A stretch of 64,000 nucleotides of DNA, from NCBI GenBank assembly GCA_011009095.1, contig VTPC01005390.1, positions 85,794-149,793 on the forward strand, given 5' to 3'. Positions 12,412-24,661 of the stretch are shown in pieces. Source of the DNA: Ignelater luminosus (lineage: Eukaryota; Arthropoda; Insecta; Coleoptera; Elateridae). The notes under the pieces were generated by a model. The model had not been told where the DNA came from. It saw nothing but the letters and a program-made list of their open reading frames with translations, and made no database searches. A program made the translations under genes and the position numbers. Every line of letters starts with the position of its first letter. Within the stretch, counting starts at the first letter, position 1.

Positions 12412-13597
12412 CGCCCCACTATGTCCAATTTGGGTGAAATTTCGGCCATGGGTATTTTTTGATCTTGGATGATAGAATGAGTGATTCTAAGTACGTTTCA
12501 ACAGATTCATATGTAAAAAAGTTTAAATAATGCCTGTGGAACCGAGAAACCCAAAAAACCCGAATTTTGGTGTTTTCGGTTTTTGATGGTGATTTCAACA
12601 GTTTTATTATCTGAGCATTTATCTCAATACCATGAGGTTAAATACCGATTTTCATTGAATTCCACAGGATAATTTCAGAGGAAATAAAATTTTTGTTAAT
12701 CAAAAGGATCAAGTTTGGACTAGCCTGGACATTTTGAGCGCGGGTTGGTGCAGAGTACTATTCAACCAAAACAATCCTTATCCTTTGTAGTGTCTTCCAC
12801 TGCTACAACTGACTCATTACATAGCGCCTTCACCACTGCATGCCACGCCCAGCACGCAGAGCCCAAGAAAAACTAGCAGCATTCACCAAAAGAAAAACCG
12901 TCAAAGGTGCAAACGTAATTATCAGAGATGTGTGGACGGCGTTTAAGGCATCTCAGGAAATGTCTCGTTTTGTGCAAGAAGCTGAGTCAATAGTAACACG
13001 ACAGCAAAACTCAACATTTCCATCGTTACAAGCAGCAGCCCTGAGAAAGAGGTTAGAATATATTTATGACCAAATAAAAAGAAACTGGAAGCAGTCAGGA
13101 TGTAGCAGACAGAAAGTTCTAACTTCCATCGCGGTGACAATTCGAGCATATTTGATGTCGTATATCTCCTAGCCGACTTGCTGCAACGAGTCAATTGTAG
13201 CAGTGGAAGATACTACAAGGAATAAGAGTTGTTTTGGTTAAATAGTACTCTGCGCTAACCCGCGACCAAAGTGTCCAGGCTAGTCCAAACTTGACTCTTC
13301 TGATTAACAAAATTTTCATTTTCTCTGAAATTATACGGTGAAATTCAATGAAAATTAGTATTTAACCTCATCAGGTATTGAGATAAATGCTTAGACAATA
13401 AAACTGTTGAAATCACCAGGTAAAAACCGAAAACACCGAAATTAGGTTTTTTTGGGGTATTTTGGTTTCACGGGCTTTATTTAAACTTTTTTTACATCTG
13501 AATCTGTTGAAACTTACCTTAGAATCACTCATTCTATCATCCAAGATCAAAAAATACTCAAGATCGAAATATAATCCAAATTGGACATAGTGCGCCC
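12412..13597. mobile_element. Fold-back element with about 0.41-kb inverted arms
   Basis: The left arm (about 12,412-12,825) and the right arm (about 13,177-13,597) are inverted copies that can be followed almost base for base, roughly 85% identical by eye. Matching landmarks are ACTATGTCCAATTTGG at the outer end, GATCTTGGATGATAGAATGA, GGACTAGCCTGGACA, and CTTCCACTGCTAC at the inner end. The loop between them is about 350 bp and is almost filled by one open reading frame. No target duplication was identified with confidence. The layout fits a fold-back or long-TIR DNA transposon; the superfamily is not recognised. Confidence 0.8.
12840..13172 (+). CDS. Hypothetical 110-residue protein in the fold-back loop
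   Basis: This frame starts with ATG at 12,840 and stops at 13,172, just inside the inner ends of the inverted arms, so it fills the loop of the fold-back element. The product is basic, beginning MPRPARRAQEKLAAFTKRK, and continues with a helical, Lys/Arg/Gln-rich segment around residues 60-95 (LRKRLEYIYDQIKRNWKQ). There is no signal peptide, membrane segment or metal-binding motif. I do not recognise the family. The basic character would suit nucleic-acid binding, but that is inference. It could be a fragment of a transposase or a captured exon rather than a working gene, and a chance ORF is possible. An antisense frame (12,943-13,194) overlaps and is less convincing. Confidence 0.35.
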   Translation: MPRPARRAQEKLAAFTKRKTVKGANVIIRDVWTAFKASQEMSRFVQEAESIVTRQQNSTFPSLQAAALRKRLEYIYDQIKRNWKQSGCSRQKVLTSIAVTIRAYLMSYIS

Positions 13598-16500
13598 TAC
13601 GTTTGAGTAGGCATCCACGGTTCAGCAAAGCCTCAGGGAGAGAAGCGGTTATCGGTGCTTCCTATCATGCCTTTTCGGGACGCGGGGCAACCGTGACCTC
13701 AAAGTCCCTTTCCCGCCACTACCTACCTGTTGCTAATATCTATTTCACCTAAAAAAATACGTGCGTCACTCGTGTGGCCCAACCGAAACTTTCTACACGC
13801 CCTATTTTAGCGACGGTAGACTGATAGTCAAACAATAACTAAAACGATTTTTAATAAGTACATACGTGTAAGTTCATTTTAGAATTAACTTTTATTAATC
13901 TTACTACTTACTTTATTAAAACTAGTAAACGGAAAATTGTGTAATTTTATTTCTTAAAAAACTGTTTTTGTTGTTTAAATGTAAACAAATGTCAATTTGA
14001 AAATTCAAATACGTTCGACATTTTTGAAACATGGCCTAAATTTACCTGCAATCACGTCTACTGTTTCTAGTCTTATCCTTGTCATACACCTTTTACTTAA
14101 ATGGAATGCTAATGGTTAAATATATATCTCTTTTTTCACCATACATTTTAAATAGGTGCGTGTTGTCTTTGATTAAAAATAAATCTGTGACGCATGTATC
14201 TCTTCACGTGAAATAAATATTAGCTAGCTCTAGCTCCACAGCATGGGCGTGTGAAGCTGTGGTCCTGAACGCCGTTTGTATGCTCCATCACAAAAAATAA
14301 GGTTTCCTTTGCGAATTCAAGAGTCTCCTCCGCCTCCGCCATCATCGCTCACGACAGCCAATCTACTAAAAATTCTACGACGTCGACGTCCTCCATCTTA
14401 GTCGGCATCCACTAACACTACACAACGTACTTTTTACCAACTTAACAATTTCACGCCGCGCTCCTCATCACCGAATAACAACGCCGGCTACATCAGCCGC
14501 TTTCATCAGTTGCAACACCGCGTCAAACCTAGTTGACACCAGAATTAAACAGGACATTCCAATTTGTATCTACGTTTGCGAAATCCTATCACACCTTCAG
14601 CACCACGGTCAAAGATATTCCACAGAGGAGTCTAAAATGGGAAAATAACACTGAGCTATTACTCTAGTTATGAGAAAAGATAGAGCTCAATTTCGGGCTG
14701 GGATAATAGAAAACGCAACCTTAGGTTTACGTAAATGAACAAAAACATAAAACAGGACCCTTGACCATAACTTACTTTAAGAAGTTTTAGATAAGAGGAC
14801 AGCAAATGTCGTCCATTTGCTTAAAAAAAATGCTTGAAGCTCCACTGTTAAGCCAATGATTCTTATTAAAGATAATACGACGTTCCCGTAGAAAACAGTT
14901 TGGAACTACACGACAGCTTTTTGTAAGAAGTTTTCGGTAATGGAACATAGCAAAACCGACGGTAAGTCTCTGAAAATGAAAGCTAACAAAAATTCATAAT
15001 TATTATAACACTTTTTCAAAGATGTCGGTCGTTGGTTACAAGAAAGGCGCAAATTACAACCCATTAACTTATAGTAGTTCTTAGTAAGAACTTCCAGCAC
15101 TGTTATCAAAAGCAATCTTTAATCATACAATCTTACTCTAAGAAAATCCTGGTGGTGGGAAATGTGCAAGTTACCTTTAAGAAGTTTCTGGCATCAGGTT
15201 CAAATGAGAGCAAAAACAAAACACTTCTGATGTTACGCTTGAGAGAAAACGCGAAAGAAAATAATCACCGTATTCTAGTCTACCTTAAGAAGATTTCCGG
15301 TTTGCTGTGTAAAACGAGATCTGAACTTAATGACAACCCTTCTCTCTACAACCAAGAAAATGTTTTCCTAACAAAAAACTTCTAACGTTAATGGTTTTGT
15401 CCAGAAAGAGTAATCACGCTGACGCTCTGCTGTCAGCAAAAAAAACCTTTTTAAAAGTGCTGCTTTGCCTTTAATAAAATTGATGTTTGTTGTAAACCGT
15501 CCAGCGGAACCGAAGAGAAACACAGGGCACTACTACTAAGCTCACGATAACGATAGTGATGTAGGAAGGTGACTTCTTTAAACGAGAATCGTAGCATAGC
15601 TCTGCTCTGCAAAGCAAAGAAATCCTAATTCGAAAAATAAACAAAAACTGAGTTTAGAACATCACTGGAACTTTGTCCTGAAATCTGTTTGTATGCTAAG
15701 CAAGACATCTTTAACTTTGAAAATAAGCAATATAGATTAATTGTTAAAATTCACTATCTTATACAAATGGAAAAAAGCCAAACACATTTCACCCAATATC
15801 TCTATACTATGATTTTCAGAGTTAGGTCTTTTTTTTTCGCAGGGCAGAACTGTCGAAGGCTGTATTAAATTGAGGTTAATTTCCTTCAGAAATTTCCGAT
15901 TTCCGGATGGTTACCCTCAAAAAGGAAGTCTAAGTAGTAACTGTGCTTGTTCCAAGAAGATTCCAGTTGTTTTTTATTAAGACTATATCTGACATTTTTT
16001 GCACTGCTTCTGTAAGAAAGTAAGAAACATGAAGCAATCGGAAAAAGTATAAGTACGTAAGGGATGGCCATTTGTGACAAGATAAGTTACATAATTGTGC
16101 ATCATCTTGGAAAACTTTAAAAAAATTTACACCTCTTTATTTTTATTCTTGATCAGATATATTTACTACGCGATAAAAAATGTTTTTGTAAGTAATGAGT
16201 ATCCTCGCCGTTCTTTAATTTTATGTAAGAAATTTAATTATTCATTGACATCCTAACATATTGACAAGTTTTTGTAATTTATTCATCAAATAAAAAATAT
16301 TTCTAAGAATGTGTTGTATTGGAAAAATGTTGCATTTTAAAGTACAATTACATAATATGGCGACTGCATTGACGATATTGTAAGATTAATGAAATACCTT
16401 ATGATACAGTTATCGTGGTTTTTAAGAAAATTTGTAATTGCCGGAAAACTCGACAATAATATTGTAACGGTCTCCAAAGCATCTCTCAAATTTTAAAATG

Positions 16501-18697
16501 CACGCGTACTTTCGGTTTGATCGTTCTGGCGCATAGAGTTTTTTTAAGAACTTTTCTTAAGTAGTTTCCTATTGAGAATCTACAATTCTACATTGAATTT
16601 TTTTTTATCATCCACCAACTTTTATATATCTGCGTCAACTTAGTGTTGTTTAGAAATTCAGTAGGGGGTGTTTGATAATCAGGCGAGCTGAGTTCTTATC
16701 CCACTTTAATTTATTCTTTTGAAAGAGTGTTTGATTTGAATTTGATTTCTTTTATCTATTTTTCAAACAACCGTTAAGCCTATTAATAGCCGCTTGACCG
16801 TTTATCATTCTAATTTCTATCTCATGAATCGAAAACTTGCTACAAAGACAGTTGTCAGTTTCTCCCGTTATCCCGATGGTACCATCTTGATCCATTCACG
16901 GATGAGATCTTGACGCAACGTACCAGTACACTTCTTTCATATTATTAAAAAAAAACCTATTCTTCCTTCTTCTTTCATTCTTTTTTTCTCTTCTTTTTAA
17001 ATAAAATTAGAATTATTACATAATGTTTTTGTTCGACTTTAGTATTTTACACTGTTATTTATCAGATATTATAATTATACGTACAACTTATTTAATCAAT
17101 TAATAATTCAAGTTTTTAAATTTATACATTTTTTAAAGCATGACAGCACTACATTTAATTAAATTGAACCTACTATCAGTCTTTTACAATAAATATATTT
17201 AATAACTTTGTTTATATGTATGCATATATTTTTTGTTCTTGTTGGATAAAAATTTATTTATTATTAAAATCTGATACCCTTAAATCCTTATTTTCTTTTT
17301 TGTGCGTTTTTTCAGTTTTTTTGCAATTCTTTTGACAGTGGCTGACGCCCAATTTTTTTTTTCTTAACTGTGATGCAGCACCTAGAATGCTTCTTTAACC
17401 AGCGACCCGAAAGTGCCGATGAAGTGGATTGGTTGGCAGGCCCTTATGACTTTTTCATATTCGTACATTTTTTTCACCTTTTTTATTATGAACACTGCAG
17501 TACCTCCAAGCTTAGCGGGAAGTCAATGACTAATGCGTGTAGTGATGCATTTTCAACAGTGATAATACACCAATACAGGAGCTGTGTTATCAAAATACCG
17601 CAGATTTCCGCGAAATGTACTATTTCCTGAACATTCTGATAAGAACTCAAGACTAAAGATCAAGGGCTCTTATCTCTTGTTATAAATAGAAATTTTACCT
17701 AGTAGAAAGTTTCTGGAAAACGTAATTATGTGAAAATTAAGGTATTCATGATAATAAGTAGAGGTGTATTTTATTGGACAATTTATCAAAAAATTATAAA
17801 AATAAAAATTAATTAATTCAATATAAATGAAACAAAAATTTTTTAAAGAATTTTCAAAAAGCAGTTAGAGCGATCTTGCACTAATTGTCGGTCTTTTCGG
17901 TAAGACTATCGTTGCCAAGGTGGTTCTAAGTATTTCTGCATTTTTATTGGTTTGTAGAAATCGAGGTAATTTGTCATTTAATTACCAAAACTAAGAAGTT
18001 TGTCCTGCTAACACAGTCGTACTTAGGAGGAATAAAATTAGACCCACTTTTACCATCGGATAAATTATTTAGAAAATTATTACCATAGACACGATTACAT
18101 CCATGGAAATACTTTCCTTAATAAATTTAGCCAATGATTGTAAAGATACGCAGACTTTTCATCTATTTTAAGACAAATAAAAATTATCCATTTTGTAATT
18201 ATACTCGGTCGCACCACAATACAGTATGAGTGCAAAATTCTGAAATGTGATTTCTCAACGAAAATCGATGTTATATGACGGTAATACTCTATTCTCCAAG
18301 GAATTTCGATAGGTTAGGTCAAATAAGCTTTTCTCTAAGTTCAGAGTTCATGACTTTTTTTACATCGTTTTGAGATTTTCCATCTAAAACTCGTAAACAG
18401 TCAATTTTGTCTTCAGATTCGTGTTCCGGGTATCAATGAAAAACTCTCATACAGCGATGAGCATTGCCATAAACGCCTTATCATGGTCAGAAATGATAAC
18501 AGGTGTTCAATTGAAAAAGTCATCAAGTTATCTTTGATTTTCTGTAAGAGGAAAATGCTACGAAAAAATGGACGTTATAGCTTCATTTGTACAAAACGCC
18601 ACAACACAAACAAAAATGACAAATTACAAATGACAGTTGTCAGATAATACCAAAAGCTAAACATTTTCTTAAATGATTGCTTGCACTGTACAGCATA
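13598..18697. other. Intergenic, no gene recognised
   Basis: No gene is recognised. A more GC-rich patch at about 14,230-14,560 contains several CGACG/CGCC words but no long frame. 14.76-15.31 kb holds the degenerate repeat listed separately. An isolated frame at 17,370-17,630 has no domain that I can name. Confidence 0.5.
14763..15310. repeat. Degenerate repeat, TTAAGAAGTTTCCGG-like core (locus 2)
   Basis: Units of the same type as at 5.9-6.8 kb are found near 14,763, 14,910, 15,064, 15,124, 15,165 and 15,271. The best ones read TACCTTTAAGAAGTTTC and TACCTTAAGAAGATTTCCGG. Looser single copies occur near 15,920, 16,410, 52,030, 56,439 and 60,590. Short frames across it (15,152-15,385 +, 14,906-15,115 -) are probably incidental. 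Confidence 0.45.
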
Positions 18698-19141
18698 AAA
18701 CGTTTTTAATTGAAAGTTATTTCTGTAATGAAATCAAGCTGAATGGAGAATGGGTTTATTCAATTCAAGACTGTATGGAGAAGTTCCAAAATAAATTTCC
18801 AAATTTGGCTAATAATTACATGCAATTTTAGAAAAAAACATTGGATATATTCATAAATATGCTTCGTGAAACTGGTAGTCTTTTATACAAACAAGGTAGT
18901 AGGACAGTCAGAAAACTTAGTGAAGAATGCTCGAGAAACAATGGAAAATGTTGCTTTTTGTGACCTTAACTTGTATCTTTCAAACACCACTACCAAACTT
19001 AACTACGTTGTAGAAACGAATTGGACAGAAATTTAGGAAAATAACGATAATCCAATAATGTTAGACAATGTGATAAGCGCTTTGCGACGTAGAACTTGTC
19101 AGTGCGTTAAAGAAGGTGGCTAGCATTTTCAACACCTATTG
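18698..19141 (+). pseudogene. Internally deleted transposase remnant (insect Tc1/mariner-like)
   Basis: At 18,698-18,820 the frame gives an N-terminal DNA-binding region (KTFLIESYFCNEIKLNGEW, then VYSIQDCMEKFQNKFPNLAN). It is followed by MLRETGSLLYKQGSRTVRKL, the helix-turn-helix and linker typical of a common insect transposase family. By 19,030-19,141 the sequence has already reached the C-terminal end (ALRRRTCQCVKEGG, stop, HFQHLL). The catalytic core between them is missing and there are stops. It is a dead relic; the same family appears antisense in the 61-kb element. The family is judged from memory of insect transposases, not from a search. Confidence 0.6.
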
Positions 19142-19214
19142 TAATTTTAAAACATCTGTGAATGCAAAGCATAACCACAAAGACCTCCGTTTTGTTACTT
19201 TTTTTCAGACTTCA

Positions 19215-19455
19215 GCAGCCATTTTGACCATGTTCCCGAGGTGATATAAAAAAACTAAAAGTACACGTTTTTCTTATTTTTTGATGTAGAATACGATTCT
19301 AAAGTAAAAAAAATTTTTGAAAATTTTCCAATTTCCGGCCGCCATTTTGACCATTTTCCCGAGGAGTTATCAAAAAACGAAGATACCACGTTGTCTCTAG
19401 TTTTTGATGTAGAATCCAAATCTGAAGTCAAAATTTCAGAATTTGACAAAAAATG
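19215..19455. repeat. Two tandem copies of a 123-bp unit
   Basis: Unit 1 (19,215-19,337) and unit 2 (19,338-about 19,455) both begin GC(A/C)GCCATTTTGACCAT, continue with TTCCCGAGG, and share TTTTTGATGTAGAAT. They are followed by ACAGACAGAC and CTTCTTCGGAGTTGGTT, a tail I associate with insect interspersed repeats. Confidence 0.7.
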
Positions 19456-20228
19456 CAGACATACAAACATATAGACAGACAGACTTCGCAAATTCAGTAA
19501 CGACTTCTTCGGAGTTGGTTAGAAATACAATACATTTAGATTTGTACTTTTTATTTTCCTTAAAGTCTTTTTTATGTTCGCATTTTCACAAACGCCTTTT
19601 TATGTAAGCTGCAAAAACTAATGACTAGTGAAATGTCATAAAATATGTGCATGCAAAAATCAAAACCCATTTGACAGCAATTAGATATCATTTTTCTAGG
19701 AAACAAATAATCTAATACTTACTTCAAATTGCGTTAGAAATATCAAAGGTAACTTGATGACTTTTTTAATTTTGGAAATTTAAAAGCATCCCATCAACTA
19801 ATCAGAATACATGATCATAATGACCTTGCATTGTGCTGCTAATCAGTGTCAACTATTAACCAATACAATTTCGTTGGCACGTCGATCTACGTTTTGTTTG
19901 GTCATTGATATCACATTTCAAAAGTTTAAACTTTGCTTTGCGTTAACTGTTGTACAAAATCGAATTTTCTAAAGTTACATGCACTGATCGTTTTATCACA
20001 ACCTAAATTTGGATCAATATCAAAAACGCCAATTGTGAAATTTCCGTACTGCTATTGATAGTTTCATTTTACCATGCTACCTTCATTCGTCTTCAAACGT
20101 TTGAATCTCTACGGTTTATTAGCAATTTAAAAATCAAGTTGGCCTTTTCAGTTACATTCAATAAAGCTTTTTTTGTAGCTGATACCTGACCATTTCTATC
20201 GAAAAAGAGAGATTCTGCAAAACTCTCC

Positions 20229-20445
20229 GTTTACAGCCAACTATAACGGTTCAGGGATGAACAAAATTCGATTTTTCGAAATATCGTAACCAAAAAACCA
20301 TTTTCGGGATACGATCAAGAAACTCTTTCTTTGCTGATTCTACAACGCTGTACTATTACAAACCGCAATCACAGTTGACTACAATGATTGAAAGATGGTC
20401 AAAATTAGATTTTCTAAAATATCGGAACGAAAAAACAAACTCCAA
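20229..20445. repeat. Imperfect direct repeat, period about 139 bp
   Basis: ACAGCCAACTATAACGGTTC at 20,232 and ACAGTTGACTACAATGATTG at 20,371 begin two related stretches that share CAAAATT-GATTTT and AAATATCG-AACNAAAAAAC. No coding meaning is recognised. Confidence 0.5.
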
Positions 20446-21165
20446 ACTCGACCCATATGTTGACTCATTAAGTACCATTCATGACAAAAGATGCCTCATC
20501 TCGATGGGACGTTCTGGAGATATGCCGGAAATCACGTCTCTCCCTAAATGTCGTGGTATGGGGGTGAAGAAATACAGAAGATCGAACAGTACCTACATCA
20601 ATCTTGTTTAGGGGTATCTACTTAACACATATTTGCGTTTCGTTGCGATCGTTAGATTTTTTGGTATTTTTCGCTATTTTTCCAAAATGCCTTTTGTTTT
20701 TCATCAGCAAACTTTTGCATGTGAAGAACGTATGAGGTTTCCTATTTACAAATCCGCAAACGCGATTCGTTTACCTTTCTTTGCTATTGAGAAAAGGATT
20801 TTTACAACTGGATTTGAGCCAATTTTCCATAAACTCTAAAGATGAAGTCTGGAAGATAAAATAAACTCGTTTTCCTGATTTTGTAAACATATTTCTATGT
20901 AGAACAAAACTCCTTGGTGCCATTTCGACATATTTGAAACATGGAATAGCCACTCTTGCTCACGTGCGTCTATGTATCAGAATTTGATCAAATATGAATG
21001 AGTAAGTAGGTTGATGGTCCCTAAAGACAGCGTGCCTATTATTGGTCCCTCAATGCTGAACACATGATCACAAGCAACTTTTGCAGTTTCTGGTGCTGTC
21101 ATAATGCACATTGTGGTTAAATATTTGAAACCCAACATGTGAGTGTTTTAACTTGATATGCTCAG

Positions 21166-22872
21166 TAGGGTGGGCCAAAAAAACAAAAAATTTTTTTTCA
21201 AGTCGTAATACCGAGGAAAAGTTGCGAATTGGGGAGACTAAAAAGGGTTAAAAAAAAGAAATAAAATCGGTTTATATCTTCCGGTCGCGCATGTGCTCTA
21301 AAGTTTGCTGAAATTTGGAAAAATTCACATTTTTACGATAATTTTTAACATTTTTAAATTAGCCTCTTCCCAAAGGAATAGCTCAAGTTCTTATGTATTA
21401 GAACCACAGAAAATAATGTTTAAATATTACTTATATCAGTCAACAACTTACTGTCCCACATTGCTTTCAAAGTTAATGAAATTTTGAAAAAAAATTACAA
21501 ATAAAGGTAGATCATAGTTCAAGGAACAAAATTTCCACTATAAGGTCTCTATTTGGGTGGGAGGAAGGACGACACGTTAGTAGTAGGTCAAGCTCATTTG
21601 AAAAGGCTCCGTAGAGTAAAAAAGGAAAAGCATTACTCGCTAATTCAAGAACCTGGTTCAGTCTACATCGGCCATGCTACTTCAACTTCTGGAAGTTCTG
21701 AATATATTGTCACTTCTATTATTTCTTATCTGTCTGGTCGGGGTATTTCTCTTGGAAAATTAATTGTCATAGGATGCGGTCGCACTGAGTTAATACAGGT
21801 TGGAAAAACGGTCTGCTTCGCCGAATCGAAATACATTTGGGGAAACCGTTATAATGGGCAGTTTGCCTTCTCCATTTTAATGGACTGCCATTCCGGCATC
21901 TGTTTCAATACCTAGACGGTAAATCAACGGGTCCGAAATCTTTGAGAGAGCCAATCGGTGAAAAGCTAAGTGACTGCGAAAAACGTCCAGTAATTCACTC
22001 AAGAGTATTGGCTGTCAGATTCCTACAATATACAGCAGTAGACTAAATAAGGATCAGCAATATCTACTTGATCCTGGTCCCTTGTCACACTCGAGGTGGT
22101 TGACAACAGCAAATCGAACTCTCAGATTGTACTTAAGTAAAGAAAGTTCCACGCCTAAACTTCAAGAAATAGTTGTATTTATTCTGAAGTCATACATGCC
22201 AATGTGGTTTAGTTTTAAAACAAGTAAATACTTTACAGACGGACCAAAACTTGTGTAGCAATCAATACAATCTTCAAGGTACCTGCCTGAAGATTTACGT
22301 AATATTGTCGACCCTGTGATAAAACTAAATGGCTTTTCTCGCTCATTCAAAACATTTAATGTTAGCCATGACACAAGATAATACAAAACACATAAGAGAG
22401 CTCGGACTTCAACGAATTCTAAAGGCGAGACAGTTAGATCAAAAGAGAAGAACTATCAGAACATTCATGCCGCCAAAACTAAATTTCAAGGCTCAACACT
22501 ACTCGAAAATAATTAACTGAACGGACTGTGATTTATCTTCTCTCCCATTATTAAAAGATATCAGTGACGATGAATTGAAATCACATATTCAAAGTAACTC
22601 AGCCTCTAATTGGGATATAACATTCCCAGTTCACACACAGGCAGTTGAAGGATCTCTTAAACTCGTGTCAGAAGCCTCAGGAAAAGTGGAGCTGAGTCTA
22701 GAGACGGTTTTATCAGAACGACTCTGCTGTCAAGGTCAACCATGCCTAACTTTGCCCATAAATCAGATTTCAAAGTACTTTCAGCTAAGAATGAGTTTTA
22801 GTCTCCCCAATTCGCAACTTTTCCGTGGTATTACGACTTGAAAAAAAATTTCTGTTTTTTCGGCCCACCCTA
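21166..22872 (+). mobile_element. 1.7-kb TIR transposon (GGGTGGGCC ends), degenerate
   Basis: Inverted repeats of about 75 bp bound 21,168-22,870. The outer ends are GGGTGGGCC and GGCCCACCC, and the inner ends are GCGAATTGGGGAGACTA and its complement. TA flanks both ends, which fits a TA target duplication. The interior carries the decayed gene annotated at 21,553-22,740. The TIRs are better preserved than the gene. Confidence 0.85.
21553..22740 (+). pseudogene. Decayed transposase-like gene of the GGGTGGGCC element
   Basis: Several consecutive blocks in shifting frames belong to one long protein. They are: an N-terminal block with GISLGKLIVIGCGRTE (21,553-21,915); DGKSTGP and EKLSDCEK (about 21,910-21,985); SRWLTTANRTLRLYLSK then MPMWFSFKTSKYFTDGPK (about 22,095-22,255); YLPEDLRNIVDPVIK; HIRELGLQRILKARQ and MPPKLNFKAQHYSKIIN (to 22,516); and a C-terminal block DISDDELKSHIQSNSASNWD to about 22,740. 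Frameshifts and stops separate them, including a TGA where Trp is expected after SKIIN. I remember these motifs from repetitive 'uncharacterized' proteins of insects and cnidarians, but cannot name the superfamily. The link to the TIRs makes a transposase likely. Confidence 0.6.
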
Positions 22873-24661
22873 ATGTTCAGCAGAACTATTCCTTTTAACT
22901 TGAGTTACAATTTTGCTGCAGGCAGCAAAATATAGTATCTTACTGCCCACGAGTTATAGATGAAAAACTTCAAAACAATAAGAAACCATGTAACTCATAT
23001 TAGTCGTATTATAGATTTTGAATTCAGAAGGAACGCTTATTTGATCTAACCTAGCGAAATGCCTATTTTAGTCGGATATTACTGATTTTTGTAGTAAGAT
23101 TCTATTTCAGAACGTTTGCACATTTTTTCCAGGTATATAGTTTTTACATTATTTTATTTTATTCAAGCAGATAGCGGAATTCTATTGCCTTATAATCTCA
23201 CAATTAGTCAAATTTATGCATACACATAGAGTGTTTTACTAAATTTATTCTGTTCCTCCTGAGTGCGATTCTGTTAGCAGAACAAAGCTTCCGGTTAAGT
23301 ACAACTCAGGGCAACATTTTTTGGATATAATAAACTATTATCAATTAATTTCAAATACGTAAGTAATAATTAATAGACAAAATTTTACCATGAATAACTC
23401 ATTGAGTGGAAAAGCACAACTTGTACCATTCTGTTACATTATTGTAGTCAAGAATCTATTTGAATTTAATCTCTGTGGAATTTAGCAGACGTCATTAATT
23501 TTCCAGAACAATCTTATTTTTATTCAATAAATCCCATCATTCAGGTAAATATCAATAAAACCAGTTGTAGTAAATGTTTCTAATTTATGTAAATGACTAT
23601 AATGTTTCTTAGTTAGCAAACATCGTTTCTCCCCTGTTTGATTTTTGCTTTAGCAATCTTAAATTCCATCATCTACGCCTTTTTAATTGTGAAATGGAAA
23701 ATTATATTATGCAGGTCCATAAATACTTAATCCTTGAAGATCGGAAAGTTTGAACTTAATAACAGCATTTTGTCTTGTTTTTGGTAAACCCAGAATCTAG
23801 TTTTCTTATTTCAGTAGTGAGTGTTTTTTTATAATTAGAAATATTTGTGTAAAAATAATTAGTTCTTAAATTTTAAACTAGACTTTTTTGCTTATTTTCT
23901 TTCATAAACACCCAAAAAACCTCATTGATAGTCTCACTAACGCATTATTAATTAAACGAGGATTTCCGAGAAATTTAAAGCATTCTCGAACAGTAGACAA
24001 AATGCAGAGATGGTTGCCGTAGAAACGTTTTCTTTCGCATGGAAATATAAAGGTAAAATTTAAACAGATAATTAACATGCGGCATTCATTTAGATCGACC
24101 AAGGTCTTCAAGTTTATATTCTAGGTAAAGCAGATACAGTACCTCTCCATTTTTTAAGTTAGTTGCTTTTTGATGGTGCTCAGTGTTCCCTTAAAAGAAA
24201 ATGTGAACGAAAACTGCTGCAATTGCCACTTTTAATTTTATAAATTGCGTATTTGCTTATTGCACATATCCATTGTTTTAATTAATACATACATTTATTG
24301 AGATTTTTAGTAAGATCTGTTTGGTATTTGTTACAAAAAACGAAACCATAAATCATTTTTCTGTTTCCTGCGTTTAACTGATTGCTTTTGTGTTTTACTT
24401 CTGAGTCTGTGGTAAGAAGAAAATCAATTTTTGTTAATACAATTAATTGTTTTATCTAAGAAATTAAACCTATTTGATTAATGCTTAGTTATATTTAACA
24501 TGCACAGCTATGTACCAAGTGTCTCACTAAAATGAATCTTTTTACAATTAGAGAATATAAATAACATTGTTACGACATCCTCCACAAATTAATTTAAGTA
24601 AAGAATTTAACAAAAAAATATTTAAGAGTGCTATTACTAAATACTAAATTATTGCAATGAT
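22873..24661. other. Intergenic, nothing recognised
   Basis: AT-rich DNA with only short frames (for example 23,902-24,111 on the minus strand) that show no familiar domain. Confidence 0.6.

Noticed and set aside
15152..15385. 77-codon + strand frame
   Set aside because: It runs through the degenerate TTAAGAAG repeat and shows no domain.
17370..17630. 86-codon open frame on the + strand
   Set aside because: No signal peptide, domain or splice context; composition like the surrounding AT-rich DNA.
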